Positions 28,559 to 38,956 of a stretch of 64,000 nucleotides of DNA are shown piece after piece. The notes under the pieces were generated by a model, which did not search any database, was not told the DNA's origin, and was given only the letters and a program-made list of their open reading frames with translations. The DNA is from JAVVEW01 sp032251045. GTDB lineage: Bacteria > Pseudomonadota > Gammaproteobacteria > Methylococcales > Methylomonadaceae. Location: NCBI GenBank assembly GCA_032251045.1, contig JAVVEW010000001.1, positions 1-64,000 of the forward strand. Direction: 5' to 3'. A program made the translations under genes and the position numbers. Every line of letters begins with the position of its first letter. The stretch's first letter is position 1.

Positions 28559-29443
28559 ATGAAAACATTGGAAGATTTTGTGGGCAACACGCCTTTGGTC
28601 AAGTTGCAGCGTTTGCCCGGCGACACCGATAATGTGATTTTAGCCAAACTTGAAGGCAACAATCCAGCCGGCTCGGTCAAGGATAGGCCGGCATTGAGTA
28701 TGATTCGGCATGCCGAAGCCCGGGGTGAAATCAAGCCGGGCGACCGTTTGATCGAGGCGACCAGCGGCAATACTGGTATTGCGCTGGCCATGGCGGCCGC
28801 CATGAAAGGGTATCGCATGACTTTGATTATGCCTGAAAATATGAGTGAAGAGCGGCGTGCTTCCATGCGTGCTTATGGCGCGGAAATCATACTCACGCCA
28901 GCGACAGGCAGTATGGAGGCCGCGATCGATCAGGCGCGGGCCATGGAGGCGCGTGGCGAGGGTAAAATCCTGGATCAATTCGGTAATCCAGATAATCCCA
29001 GGGCGCATTATGAAGGCACAGGCCCTGAAATCTGGCGTGATACCCAGGGGCGCGTCACCCATTTTGTCAGCGCGATGGGCACGACGGGCACCATTATGGG
29101 AACCTCTAAGTATCTGAAGGAGCAAAATCCGGCTATTGAAATTGTCGGCGTGCAGCCTGAAGGTGAGTCAAAAATTCCCGGTATACGCCGTTGGCCGGCG
29201 GCCTACTTGCCAAAAATCTATCAGGCCGAGCGGGTAGATCGTATTATCGAGATGGATCAGCAAAGCGCTGAAATCACTATGCGGGCGTTGGCCAGGGAAG
29301 AGGGAATTTTTGCCGGTGTTTCGTCGGGTGGGGCGGTTGCCGCCGCGCTGCGGGTTTCAGCACAGGTCAGGGGCGCGGTTATTGTGTGCATTATTTGCGA
29401 TCGCGGTGATCGCTATTTGTCCACGGGTGTTTATCCGGGGTGA
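28559..29443 (+). CDS. cysM: Cysteine synthase B
   Basis: 294 residues from ATG 28559. A pyridoxal-phosphate enzyme that makes cysteine from O-acetylserine with sulfide or thiosulfate. The lysine that binds the cofactor is in NPAGSVKDRPA, and EATSGNTGIALA is the substrate loop. The phosphate-binding loop is AMGTTGTIMGTSKYL, and the end GDRYLSTGVYPG is typical of CysM rather than CysK. AAAAGG lies about 10 bases before the start; an upstream in-frame start at 28481 adds residues that do not match the family. The 100-base gaps on either side suggest a single-gene unit. Confidence 0.95.
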   Translation: MKTLEDFVGNTPLVKLQRLPGDTDNVILAKLEGNNPAGSVKDRPALSMIRHAEARGEIKPGDRLIEATSGNTGIALAMAAAMKGYRMTLIMPENMSEERRASMRAYGAEIILTPATGSMEAAIDQARAMEARGEGKILDQFGNPDNPRAHYEGTGPEIWRDTQGRVTHFVSAMGTTGTIMGTSKYLKEQNPAIEIVGVQPEGESKIPGIRRWPAAYLPKIYQAERVDRIIEMDQQSAEITMRALAREEGIFAGVSSGGAVAAALRVSAQVRGAVIVCIICDRGDRYLSTGVYPG

Positions 29444-29539
29444 GTGATGGTCGTGCGGCAGCGTTCCTTGCCGCCGACTTTTCGCCAGATGTAGACGATA
29501 TTTTGCTGGTGCCGTCTGCAAAATTCTCATGAACACGCT

Positions 29540-29935
29540 TCAAAAGCTTAATAAGCCAACAACGGTCAAGCCCAGCATGGTGCTTAAGGTAACCGATAAC
29601 GATTTAGGCGTGGCCAAAGGTGTTATGGACTGGCATTTGGCGCAAAGCTCTTGGTAACGCTTGCGGCATAAGGCCTGAGCTCTGAAATATCCCACCCAAA
29701 GACGTTTCGACAGTGAGAAGGCGGCAACCAGGGCGCAAGATAGCATCAGATAAAATACAATAAGTTGGGTGGTGCGCCGGTCAAAACCAAACAGATGGTG
29801 AATTAAGATATCCAGACCGTATTCAATTCCCTCGTACAGGGTATGGCCCAGCCAGACTATGGCATGAAGGCTTTCCAAGGGTAAGAGGATCACAAACAAG
29901 GCAAGTACGATAAGACTCTGTTGTTTTAAGGGCAT
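29540..29935 (-). CDS. Small unrecognised membrane protein
   Basis: 131 residues. I do not recognise the family. It has three hydrophobic stretches (SLIVLALFVILLPLESLHAIVWLG, LIVFYLMLSCALVAAFSL, and STMLGLTVVGLLSF at the C terminus) and a basic, cysteine-containing loop in between (RAQALCRKRYQELCAKC). GGAGAG just upstream of the start codon is a good ribosome site, which supports it as a real gene. It is convergent with cysM. Confidence 0.65.
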   Translation of the reverse strand: MPLKQQSLIVLALFVILLPLESLHAIVWLGHTLYEGIEYGLDILIHHLFGFDRRTTQLIVFYLMLSCALVAAFSLSKRLWVGYFRAQALCRKRYQELCAKCQSITPLATPKSLSVTLSTMLGLTVVGLLSF

Positions 29936-30063
29936 GACACTCTCCTGTTGTTATGAGTGAGTAAATACTGAATTTTCCGAGAAGGCAGTGTTATTGTGAA
30001 TGATTTGCCTTTCAACAAACTTTCAGTAAAGCTTTTTTAGCCCGGGCAATGGCGGCCAGTGCG

Positions 30064-30340
30064 GAAAGCGTTCACGGGATTAACCTGATAAGACATGTCA
30101 AGGTACAGGATGTGCCGACGCCGAGCGGCGGTGCTGTCGGAAAGTACTTTTTATGGGACTGGCAAGAGCCTGCCCTGTTGGCTTTTCCCTTTTGAGGCTG
30201 TCGTAACAGTAACAATGTAGCCCGTAGAGACAGAGCGGAATGTCGGCATGGCATAGCAACGTCCTTAGATTGCGCGTCGCTCCATCCGGGTTATGCTGTT
30301 ATTCTGGCTTTTACGTCATCTTTCAGGCGTGAACGGTGAC
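30064..30340 (+). repeat. Family B MITE-like repeat, copy 4, carrying a nested C copy
   Basis: Left end cgttcacgggattaacc and right end tttcaggcgtgaacggtgac match the ends of the copies at 32818 and 40878. It is about 115 bp longer because the family C element at 30200-30317 lies inside it. Together they fill most of the gap before trxB (29936-30419). Confidence 0.72.
30200..30317 (+). repeat. Family C palindromic repeat, copy 2 (inside a B repeat)
   Basis: Starts gtcgtaacag and contains atgtagcccgtagagac, agattgcgcg and ccatccgggttatg. It ends cttttacgtc, the inverse of the start with a few mismatches. Confidence 0.8.
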
Positions 30341-30389
30341 GCAGGTGCAGGTTCAGCTATGGCTGGCTGGGCGGAGACCGATTTTTTAA

Positions 30390-32087
<1,698 letters not shown>

Positions 32088-32107
<20 letters not shown>

Positions 32108-32798
32108 ATTGGTCGCAGGCGAACATCCGTGCCCCTATTTGCCAGGGTTGCGTGCCGATACACGCTTTATCGATCCTAAATGCCGTTTGTCAGAGGGCTT
32201 TTACCGACAGTTGTTGATGCAAGGTTATCGGCGCAGTGGCAAGTGGCTGTATCGTCCGGCGTGTCCGAATTGCCAGTTATGTATCCCGGTGCGGGTGGTG
32301 GTGGCTGATTTTTCGCTCAAGCGCCGCCACCGGCGTTGTATCCAGGCCAATGCCGGGCTTGAGGTCAGTTTGCGGGCACCGGATTTTGATGCCGAACATT
32401 TCCAGCTTTATCAGCGTTATCAACAGGCGCGCCATGCTGAGGAAGGCAGTATAAATGTCAATGCGGCCGATTATATGGGTTTTTTGACCGGCGACTGGAG
32501 CGACACCCTGTTTGCCGAGTTTCGAGACGCCGGGCAGCTGGTTGCCGTGGCCGTGATTGATCAGGTGGCCAATGCCTTGTCGTCGGTGTATACCTTTTAT
32601 GCACCGGAATATCACACCGCCAGTTTAGGGCGCTATGCCGTATTGTGGACCTTGCATCGGGCGCGGCGCTTGAGGCTGGACTGGGTTTATCTGGGTTACT
32701 GGATAGAACCGTGCCGCAAAATGCGCTACAAAATTGACTATCAGCCATTACAGTATTTTTATCGCCAGGCCTGGCATGACCAGGCGCCTGAGACATAA
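32088..32798 (+). CDS. bpt: Aspartate/glutamate leucyltransferase
   Basis: 236 residues from ATG 32088; an in-frame start at 32070 is also possible. Bpt adds leucine to N-terminal Asp or Glu. CPYLPGLRADTRF, the cysteine pair in CPNCQLCIPVR and the C-terminal YLGYWIEPCRKMRYKIDYQP are hallmarks of the R-transferase family. It is the third gene of trxB-aat-bpt. In many relatives infA follows bpt; here a MITE-like repeat follows and infA is not in the window. Confidence 0.96.
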
Positions 32799-32817
32799 GT
32801 CCTGGGGCAGGCTTGAC

Positions 32818-32978
32818 GTAGCCGTTCACGGGATTAACCCTGAGAGATACGTCAAGGGCTAGGATGATGTTGATGCCAGGTGGCGCACCCTATAAAACGG
32901 GCCAGAGCCTGCTCCCCCTCAACCTCCCTTTTTGCAAAGGGAGGTTGAGGGGGAATATTTCAGGCTGTGAACGGTTAT
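32818..32978 (+). mobile_element. Family B MITE-like element, copy 2, with 8 bp direct repeats
   Basis: About 161 bp. Terminal inverted repeats gtagccgttcac (32818-32829) and gtgaacggttat (32967-32978) match at 10 of 12 positions. The identical octamer ggcttgac flanks it at 32810-32817 and 32979-32986, as expected for a target-site duplication. Inside, the left part cgggattaaccctgagagatacgtcaa is shared by the other B copies (given here as cgggattaaccc and tgagagatacgtcaa). A long hairpin (ccccctcaacctccc with gggaggttgaggggg) lies at 32910-32953. No gene is encoded. Confidence 0.85.
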
Positions 32979-33033
32979 GGCTTGACCCACAGGGGCCGGC
33001 AATGAGTTGCCGACTTTGGGCCGGCAGAGTGCT

Positions 33034-33246
33034 TCACTCGCCCAGCGTTTGCCGAACCAGGCTGCGAACGAATCGATTAAGCGGTTGATTGACGCTCAGA
33101 TAATGCTGATAAAGTTGATTGATGCACGCCGGGCTGAGATACACATAGGCCCCGTGGCCGGTTCGTGCGATAAATTCAGCACTGAGATAGTCGAAGAAAA
33201 CGGTGTGTGACCGGGCTTGGCTGTGGTATGGGTTCTGACGGGTCAT
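33034..33246 (-). CDS. Small unrecognised protein
   Basis: 70 residues from ATG 33246, which has a strong ribosome site (AGGAGA, 5 bases upstream). I do not recognise the family. It is basic, opens MTRQNPYHSQARSHTVFFDYL, has AYVYLSPACINQLYQHYL in the middle and ends NRFVRSLVRQTLGE; no membrane span. The strong start site and normal composition support a real gene. The gap to ispB (33247-33612, 366 bases) holds no gene that I can support; it should contain the ispB promoter. Confidence 0.6.
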   Translation of the reverse strand: MTRQNPYHSQARSHTVFFDYLSAEFIARTGHGAYVYLSPACINQLYQHYLSVNQPLNRFVRSLVRQTLGE

Positions 33247-33612
33247 GGCAGTCTCCTGGGGTGATGAATAAGTCAGGTTGCACAATCATCATGCTTAGAG
33301 CGTGCCAAAGTCTTTTGCCAAGGCAATAGCGGTGTCCGATAACTGATAAGGTTGTGGCTGCTGGAAACTTGACAGTTGAGGCGGCAAAATGATGACGCCT
33401 GCGGTCTTTGGCGGGGTCAAGCCCGAGCATGACTTTAAGCTATCGCCAACAGCAGCGTCATTGTTCATGCTGGGTCAGATTGGGGCAAAGCGGCGTCAGT
33501 AACCCGGTTTATCAGCGCTGACATCCGCGCAAGCAGTCGGATGATTTGTGTTAAACTTCGCTCATTTTCGTGAAAGCCATGGCTTTTACCTGGCGCATTG
33601 TAAGGGGATTGC

Positions 33613-34584
33613 GTGATCGATTTTCAAGCCATTAAACGATTGACCGAACAAGAAGCTGCCGATGTGGATCGCTTGATCCTGGAGCAGCTCAGTTCTGATG
33701 TGGTGCTGATTAACCAGGTCGGTCATTATATTGTCAGTAATGGCGGCAAACGGTTGCGGCCGATGTTATTGCTATTGGCCGCTAAGGCGCTTGGTGGTGT
33801 GCAAACCAGGCACAAGACCATGGCGGCGGTGATTGAATTCATTCATACCGCAACCTTGTTGCACGATGATGTGGTTGATGAATCGGAATTGCGGCGTGGT
33901 AAAGAATCGGCTAACGCGGTTTGGGGCAATGCCGCCAGTGTGTTAGTGGGAGATTATCTTTATTCCAGTGCTTTTGAGATGATGGTGTCCACGCACAACA
34001 TGCGGGTGATGGAAATCTTGTCAAAAACCACCACAGCCATTGCCGAAGGCGAAGTGATGCAGTTGTTGAATTGCAACAACCCCGATACCGATGAGGCACA
34101 ATATCTGGCGGTTATTGCCCGTAAAACCGCGATTCTGTTCAGTGCTGCGATGCGTCTCAGCGCGGTGATTTCAGGCGCCGAGCCAGCGCTGGAAGCGCAA
34201 TTGGCCGATTATGGCTTGCATTTAGGGATTGCCTTTCAATTGATCGATGATGCGTTGGATTACACCGCTGAAGCCAAAGATCTGGGCAAGAATCTGGGCG
34301 ATGACCTAGCCGAAGGCAAGCCAACCTTGCCATTGATTTACGCCATACAGAAGGCGACTGACAGTGAGGCTGCGGTGATTGTCGATGCCATTCGGCATGG
34401 GCGGCGGGAGGTTTTCGCAGAAGTTTATGCGTTGGTGCGTAAAACCGAGGCGATCGCCTATACTGAACAAAGGGCCAATGAAGAAGCGGATAAAGCGATT
34501 GCTGCCTTGGCCGGACTTAAAGATTCCGAGTATAAAACAGCGTTGGCGGACTTGGCGCATTTTTCCGTGCAAAGGACTTATTAA
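33613..34584 (+). CDS. ispB: Polyprenyl diphosphate synthase (octaprenyl type)
   Basis: 323 residues, the length of E. coli IspB, from GTG 33613 with AAGGGG 7 bases upstream. It extends isopentenyl units to make the long side chain of ubiquinone. GGKRLRPMLLLLAAKAL, the first aspartate-rich motif LLHDDVVDESELRRG and the second QLIDDALDYTAEAKDLGKN are in order, and EGKPTLPLIYA is typical of the long-chain class. The chain length (C40 or other) cannot be read from sequence by eye. Followed 15 bases later by an epimerase-like gene. Confidence 0.94.
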   Translation: MIDFQAIKRLTEQEAADVDRLILEQLSSDVVLINQVGHYIVSNGGKRLRPMLLLLAAKALGGVQTRHKTMAAVIEFIHTATLLHDDVVDESELRRGKESANAVWGNAASVLVGDYLYSSAFEMMVSTHNMRVMEILSKTTTAIAEGEVMQLLNCNNPDTDEAQYLAVIARKTAILFSAAMRLSAVISGAEPALEAQLADYGLHLGIAFQLIDDALDYTAEAKDLGKNLGDDLAEGKPTLPLIYAIQKATDSEAAVIVDAIRHGRREVFAEVYALVRKTEAIAYTEQRANEEADKAIAALAGLKDSEYKTALADLAHFSVQRTY

Positions 34585-34599
34585 CCAGGAGACTGAGCG

Positions 34600-35433
34600 A
34601 TGGCGGATGTGCTGATTGCAGGTTGCGGCGATCTGGGTCAGCGGCTTGCCAATCGTGTTGCGGGTGTCCATCGGGTGATTGGCGTGCGCCGGCAGTGGCG
34701 CGAGGTTCCCGATACACTTGTCCCGCATACATGCGATTTGACCGATGCCCGGGCGGTGGCGTCATTGCCCAGGCAAATCGATGCCCTGATTTTTACGCCC
34801 ACGCCTGGCGCTCGCGGCGTGGCTGCCTACCAGGCGATTTATCAAACCGCACTGACGCATATCATCGAGCACTACGCGAATCACGCGCCGTTATTGCTGA
34901 TGGTGTCTTCAACCAGTGTTTACGGCCAGCATCGGGGTGAATGGGTGGACGAGGATTCGGTCACTGAACCGCGCCAACCAACCAGCCAATGTATTGTCCA
35001 AGGTGAGCTGCTTTGGGCCGCCCAGCCGCAGGCGTTGCGCGTCCGGTTGTCGGGTATTTACGGGCCTGGGCGCTCGTATTTGCTGAACAAAGCCCGGCAA
35101 GCGCCGTTGATTGCTAAAGACCCGCCTTATTACAGCAATCGCATTCATCAGGATGATGCCGTCTCGGCCCTGCTTTTGTTACTGAACAAAGCCTTTGACC
35201 ATCAGCCTTTAGCACCGTTGTATCTGGTCACTGACGATGATCCGGCGCCGCTTTGGGACGTTGTGAGTTGGTTGGCCGCGCAACAAGGCTGTCCGCCGCC
35301 TCAGGCCGAGTCACGCAGTCCCGGTGCCGAGCAAAACAAACGCTGCCGTAATGCTCGTATCAAAGCCCTGGGGCTGACGTTGGCCTATCCTGACTATCGT
35401 CATGGCTATCAAAATTTCGGAGAATGGCGCTGA
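34600..35433 (+). CDS. NAD(P)-dependent epimerase/dehydratase-like protein (YeeZ-like)
   Basis: 277 residues with GGAG before the ATG. An extended short-chain dehydrogenase fold: nucleotide motif VLIAGCGDLGQRLA, a conserved serine region MVSSTSVYGQHRGEW and VRLSGIYGPGRSYL. The usual YxxxK pair is not obvious: VYGQH is followed by no clear catalytic lysine at the normal spacing. The family includes E. coli YeeZ; the substrate is unknown. It overlaps the HDOD gene by one base. Confidence 0.85.
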   Translation: MADVLIAGCGDLGQRLANRVAGVHRVIGVRRQWREVPDTLVPHTCDLTDARAVASLPRQIDALIFTPTPGARGVAAYQAIYQTALTHIIEHYANHAPLLLMVSSTSVYGQHRGEWVDEDSVTEPRQPTSQCIVQGELLWAAQPQALRVRLSGIYGPGRSYLLNKARQAPLIAKDPPYYSNRIHQDDAVSALLLLLNKAFDHQPLAPLYLVTDDDPAPLWDVVSWLAAQQGCPPPQAESRSPGAEQNKRCRNARIKALGLTLAYPDYRHGYQNFGEWR

Positions 35434-36278
35434 TGTCCAGCCTGATCAGTGAACAGCAAATGGTCACGCTGGTTGAACAAATGCCAGCGTTTCCCAACAG
35501 TGTGCAGCGCATTATCGAGTTAACCAGAGACAGCGCCGCAGATCCTAAGGAATTGGTCAAAACCATCGAGACCGATCCGATTATGACCATCAAAATCCTT
35601 AAAGTCGTTAACTCACCCTATTACGGCTTGTCGCGCAAAATCAGCTCTATACAGCGTGCGGTGGTGTTGATTGGTGTCAATACCCTGAAAAACCTGGCCT
35701 TGAGTGTGGCCAGCATTGGTATCTTGCAGCCGACCAATCCCGCAGGCTTCGATACGCGCCAGTTTTTGAAGCATTCTTTGGCCACCGCCGCATTGTGCAA
35801 ACGTCTTGCCGAGCAGTTAGCCATTCCGGCCCAGTCCTGTGGCGATTATTTTGTCGCGGGCTTGCTGCATGATTTTGGCAAAATCGTTTATGCGCAATAC
35901 TTGCCTGAAGCCTTTACCGAAGCGCTGGCCATGAGTCAGCGAGAACAATGTTCCCTGCATCACGCCGAGCAAGCGGTGATCGGTATAGATCACAGTCAGG
36001 CCGGGGCTTTCCTGGCAGAATACTGGGCGTTTGATCCGATACTGGTTGAGGCCATCAATCATCATCATGCACCGGTTCCTGAACATTCGATTACTCAGTG
36101 TCTGTTTGCTGCCAACCAAATCAGCAAGCGTGTGCAAATCGGCAATGGCGGCAATCCCATCGCTGAAGCCTTTCCGCCTTCGGTGATTGAGCGCTTTGCC
36201 ATGCCGGATGAGCAGATACAAGCCTCTTTAGGTGATGTATCGGCGTTGTCAGGGAAAATTGACGAATGGATTTCTTAA
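35433..36278 (+). CDS. HDOD-domain signalling protein
   Basis: 281 residues from ATG 35433, which overlaps the previous stop (TGATG) and has CGGAGA at a better distance than the ATG at 35424. The HDOD domain covers almost the whole protein: LPAFPNSVQRIIEL-like opening (MPAFPNSVQRI), DPIMTIKILKVVNSPYYGL, AVVLIGVNTLKNLALS and the HD-like segment VAGLLHDFGKIVYAQY. HDOD proteins lack nucleotide hydrolysis in most cases and act in signal transduction. No partner domain is fused. Confidence 0.92.
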   Translation: MSSLISEQQMVTLVEQMPAFPNSVQRIIELTRDSAADPKELVKTIETDPIMTIKILKVVNSPYYGLSRKISSIQRAVVLIGVNTLKNLALSVASIGILQPTNPAGFDTRQFLKHSLATAALCKRLAEQLAIPAQSCGDYFVAGLLHDFGKIVYAQYLPEAFTEALAMSQREQCSLHHAEQAVIGIDHSQAGAFLAEYWAFDPILVEAINHHHAPVPEHSITQCLFAANQISKRVQIGNGGNPIAEAFPPSVIERFAMPDEQIQASLGDVSALSGKIDEWIS

Positions 36279-36402
36279 AGCCTCATAAATTCTGTTCGAC
36301 AACGGTATTGATGCCGGCAAGCGCAGTGATTACAGCTTCCCGGTGTCGTGCCGGTATTGTCGAAAAATGCTTGTTTTCACTGATCATGAGTCGTATCCGG
36401 TT

Positions 36403-37290
36403 ATGCAGCTGATCTTTCGCGGTGTGCGTGGCTCCATTCCCACGCCAGGTTCTGACACAGTCGTTTATGGTGGCAATACGACCTGCATTCAGCTCGGACA
36501 TGACCCGGATGAATTGCTGATTTTGGATGCCGGAACCGGCATTTACGCATTGGCGCGGCAGCTGGATTTAAGTCGTCGATACCGCGCACACATCTTTATC
36601 ACCCATACCCATTGGGATCACATTCACGGCCTGCCTTTTTTTACACCGATTTTTATTCCCGGCAATGAAGTGCATCTCTACGGCGGTCGCGATCCGGTGA
36701 CCGGGGAGGGCATCGAGCGTTGTCTTAGGGCGCAATTGCAATACAGTTATTTTCCGATTCGCGAAGCCGAGCTTAAAGCGCGTTTGAGCTATCACACTAT
36801 CCCGCCACGGGAAGCGGTGCGCATTGGCGCGTTTACCATTACCCCCATTGTGCTGAATCATCCGGTACTGAATTACGGTTATCGTGTCGAGCATCAGGGG
36901 CGGTCATTGTTTTTTACCGGAGATTATGAGCCGCCAGTGAATATTTATGCACCAGACGATCCATCCTATGCCGAGCATCAGGGGCATATCGACGAGCAAG
37001 GTCTTGCTGTCGATAGCGCGATTGCAGGCGTGGATGCCTTGATCGTCGATAGCTCCTACACTGACAGCGAATATCAACAAGGCAAGCAAGGCTGGGGGCA
37101 CGGTACATATCAGTCAGCGCTGCGGATGGCTTATCAAGGGCGCGTTAAAAACTTGTTTTTTACCCATCATGAACCCACCCGCAGTGATCGGCAGCTGGAT
37201 AGCATTTTTGCCGACCTCAAACAGCGTCATGCCGCCGCGCCCTTCCGAATGATCATGGCTCGGGAAGAGCAGAATTATCAGCTGGATTGA
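36403..37290 (+). CDS. Metallo-beta-lactamase-fold hydrolase
   Basis: 295 residues from ATG 36403 (MQLIFRGVRGSIPTPG), which is where related proteins start; ATGs at 36343 and 36367 add an atypical head. The metal-binding motif is THTHWDHIHG, with LDAGTGIYAL before it, YRVEHQGRSLFFTGDYEP after it and LFFTHHEPTRSD near the end. The fold is that of RNase Z-like and phosphodiesterase-type hydrolases (PhnP-like layout). The substrate is not known. It is convergent with the multicopper oxidase gene, 4 bases away. Confidence 0.88.
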   Translation: MQLIFRGVRGSIPTPGSDTVVYGGNTTCIQLGHDPDELLILDAGTGIYALARQLDLSRRYRAHIFITHTHWDHIHGLPFFTPIFIPGNEVHLYGGRDPVTGEGIERCLRAQLQYSYFPIREAELKARLSYHTIPPREAVRIGAFTITPIVLNHPVLNYGYRVEHQGRSLFFTGDYEPPVNIYAPDDPSYAEHQGHIDEQGLAVDSAIAGVDALIVDSSYTDSEYQQGKQGWGHGTYQSALRMAYQGRVKNLFFTHHEPTRSDRQLDSIFADLKQRHAAAPFRMIMAREEQNYQLD

Positions 37291-37294
37291 CCGC

Positions 37295-38953
37295 TTAGGC
37301 GTTGTTTTCCGGGCGATAACGCAGTAAAAACAGCAAGCACGTCACGCTTAATCCTACACTGAAGCCAAACAACAACAGCTTCGGCCAGTCCGGCTGGGCG
37401 TTGCCAGGTTCGCCTAAGGTCACGGCAAACGTGTCATGGCCCCAGACCGGTAGCTTTTTGGCGTAATAATGGATGTTGAACACCTGGTCGAACAGCGTCT
37501 CATGATGCTTGGGCAACCCCTGATCATCCAAGAAATCCTGGTAAATCAACATCGCCATATTGCCACCCGGTTCCATGCCATTGCTGGTGGTGGCGGTTTC
37601 CACATGGTCGTGCAACATCCAGGCGCCAGGGCCGTAACTATGCAGGCCGTCATTGACGGTGGACAAGGTCAAGTCCACCCGCTGCGCAGGGGCCAGGTCG
37701 ATCGTGTCGCGGGTCAGCTGTTGATTTTTGCTCAGCGTCACGCCATCGTAGGCGGTAATGGTGGGTTTGTGGCCGTGAATATGCAGCCCCATCAGCGATC
37801 GGTGGCCATTTAGCACACGCAGTTTTATCGCCTGATTGGCCTCAGCGACAATGCTGCCATCGCGTAGCGTATACGGGAATGCATGGCCATTGAGCAAAAA
37901 CAGATTCTCATGCGATTCGGTCATGTTGTAGCGACGATTCATGTCCCTGGCGATCAGTCTCGGGTCGGTATAGCGCTGAATAATGCCGGACAACGCCAGG
38001 TCGATGGACTGGAAATGCAAATCATATTCCTGGGTGTGTTGTTCCAGCACGGCCTGGGCAGGATGGCGCACTTGACCGGCGCCGACATTGAAGGTTTGCA
38101 GCCAGTTATCGGGGCGGTTTTCTTCGATAATAATCAACCCCTTCAGGCCCATCATCAAATGTTGGGCGGTCTGGACATGACAGTGATACAGCATGGTGCC
38201 GGCATGGCGGGCGGTGAATTCATAAGCATGGCTGCCGCCGGGCATGACTGCGTGTGTTTCCATGCCATCGTTATCCAGGCCAGCCGCCGTTTGCCAGGGA
38301 TGATCAACGCCATGTAAGTGAATGGTGTGTGGCAGGTAATGAGTGTTTTCCAGGGTGATGCGCACCCTGTCTCCCTGTTCCACACGCAGCACGGGTGATG
38401 GTGCGCGCAGCAGGTCGTTAGCTTCCAGAGTGTTGAAATGTTTCAACGCCATGCCCCGGCTTTTCGGCGCATAAACCCAAAGTCCGGGCTGTATGCCGGG
38501 CGCTACCGCAAAGGTATTGATCAAGGCTTCGCTGTCGGGGCTGGCGCCATTTAATTCCACCACTTCCAGCTTGATGTCAATCACATCCGGGTCGCCGTCG
38601 CCGTCCAGGTCAGCGCCTTTGACCAGGCTGTCTTCGGCCAGATTGGTTTGCATCAGCGTGTGCATGGAAACGTTGTTGATACCCTTGACCGAGGCCGCAA
38701 CCAGATAGGGATTGTCCGGCTGGCATAAAGGCGAGGCGGCGATGGCCACGCCATCGATAGTCTGTGCTGACCGCCATTCCGGTTTGGCATCCGGACACGG
38801 AGCTTCCGTGCCTGAACTGGCCACCTGAGGCGCGATGGTGGCGGGTATGTCGGCGCTGGGGCGTTCGCTAAAGTCCGGTACCTGGTTAAAGGCAACCAGC
38901 AGTGCGATCGGTAACAGTACCAGGCTGAGGTAAAAAGGCAGTTGTTTCAGCAT
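37295..38953 (-). CDS. Membrane-anchored two-domain multicopper oxidase
   Basis: 552 residues. An N-terminal signal anchor (LPFYLSLVLLPIALLVAF) and a C-terminal membrane span (LLLFGFSVGLSVTCLLFLLRY) place the body in the periplasm. The four His-X-His motifs of the trinuclear copper centre are all present: HLH 212-214, HCH 257-259, HIH 391-393 and HDH 448-450. The type 1 copper cysteine is C258 in domain 1, with H265 and a nearby Met; the matching position in domain 2 is Asp (HDH), so domain 2 has no type 1 site. A DLDGDGDPDVI segment (about 115-125) looks like a calcium loop. Substrate unknown; copper handling is plausible. Confidence 0.9.
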   Translation of the reverse strand: MLKQLPFYLSLVLLPIALLVAFNQVPDFSERPSADIPATIAPQVASSGTEAPCPDAKPEWRSAQTIDGVAIAASPLCQPDNPYLVAASVKGINNVSMHTLMQTNLAEDSLVKGADLDGDGDPDVIDIKLEVVELNGASPDSEALINTFAVAPGIQPGLWVYAPKSRGMALKHFNTLEANDLLRAPSPVLRVEQGDRVRITLENTHYLPHTIHLHGVDHPWQTAAGLDNDGMETHAVMPGGSHAYEFTARHAGTMLYHCHVQTAQHLMMGLKGLIIIEENRPDNWLQTFNVGAGQVRHPAQAVLEQHTQEYDLHFQSIDLALSGIIQRYTDPRLIARDMNRRYNMTESHENLFLLNGHAFPYTLRDGSIVAEANQAIKLRVLNGHRSLMGLHIHGHKPTITAYDGVTLSKNQQLTRDTIDLAPAQRVDLTLSTVNDGLHSYGPGAWMLHDHVETATTSNGMEPGGNMAMLIYQDFLDDQGLPKHHETLFDQVFNIHYYAKKLPVWGHDTFAVTLGEPGNAQPDWPKLLLFGFSVGLSVTCLLFLLRYRPENNA

Positions 38954-38956
38954 AAG

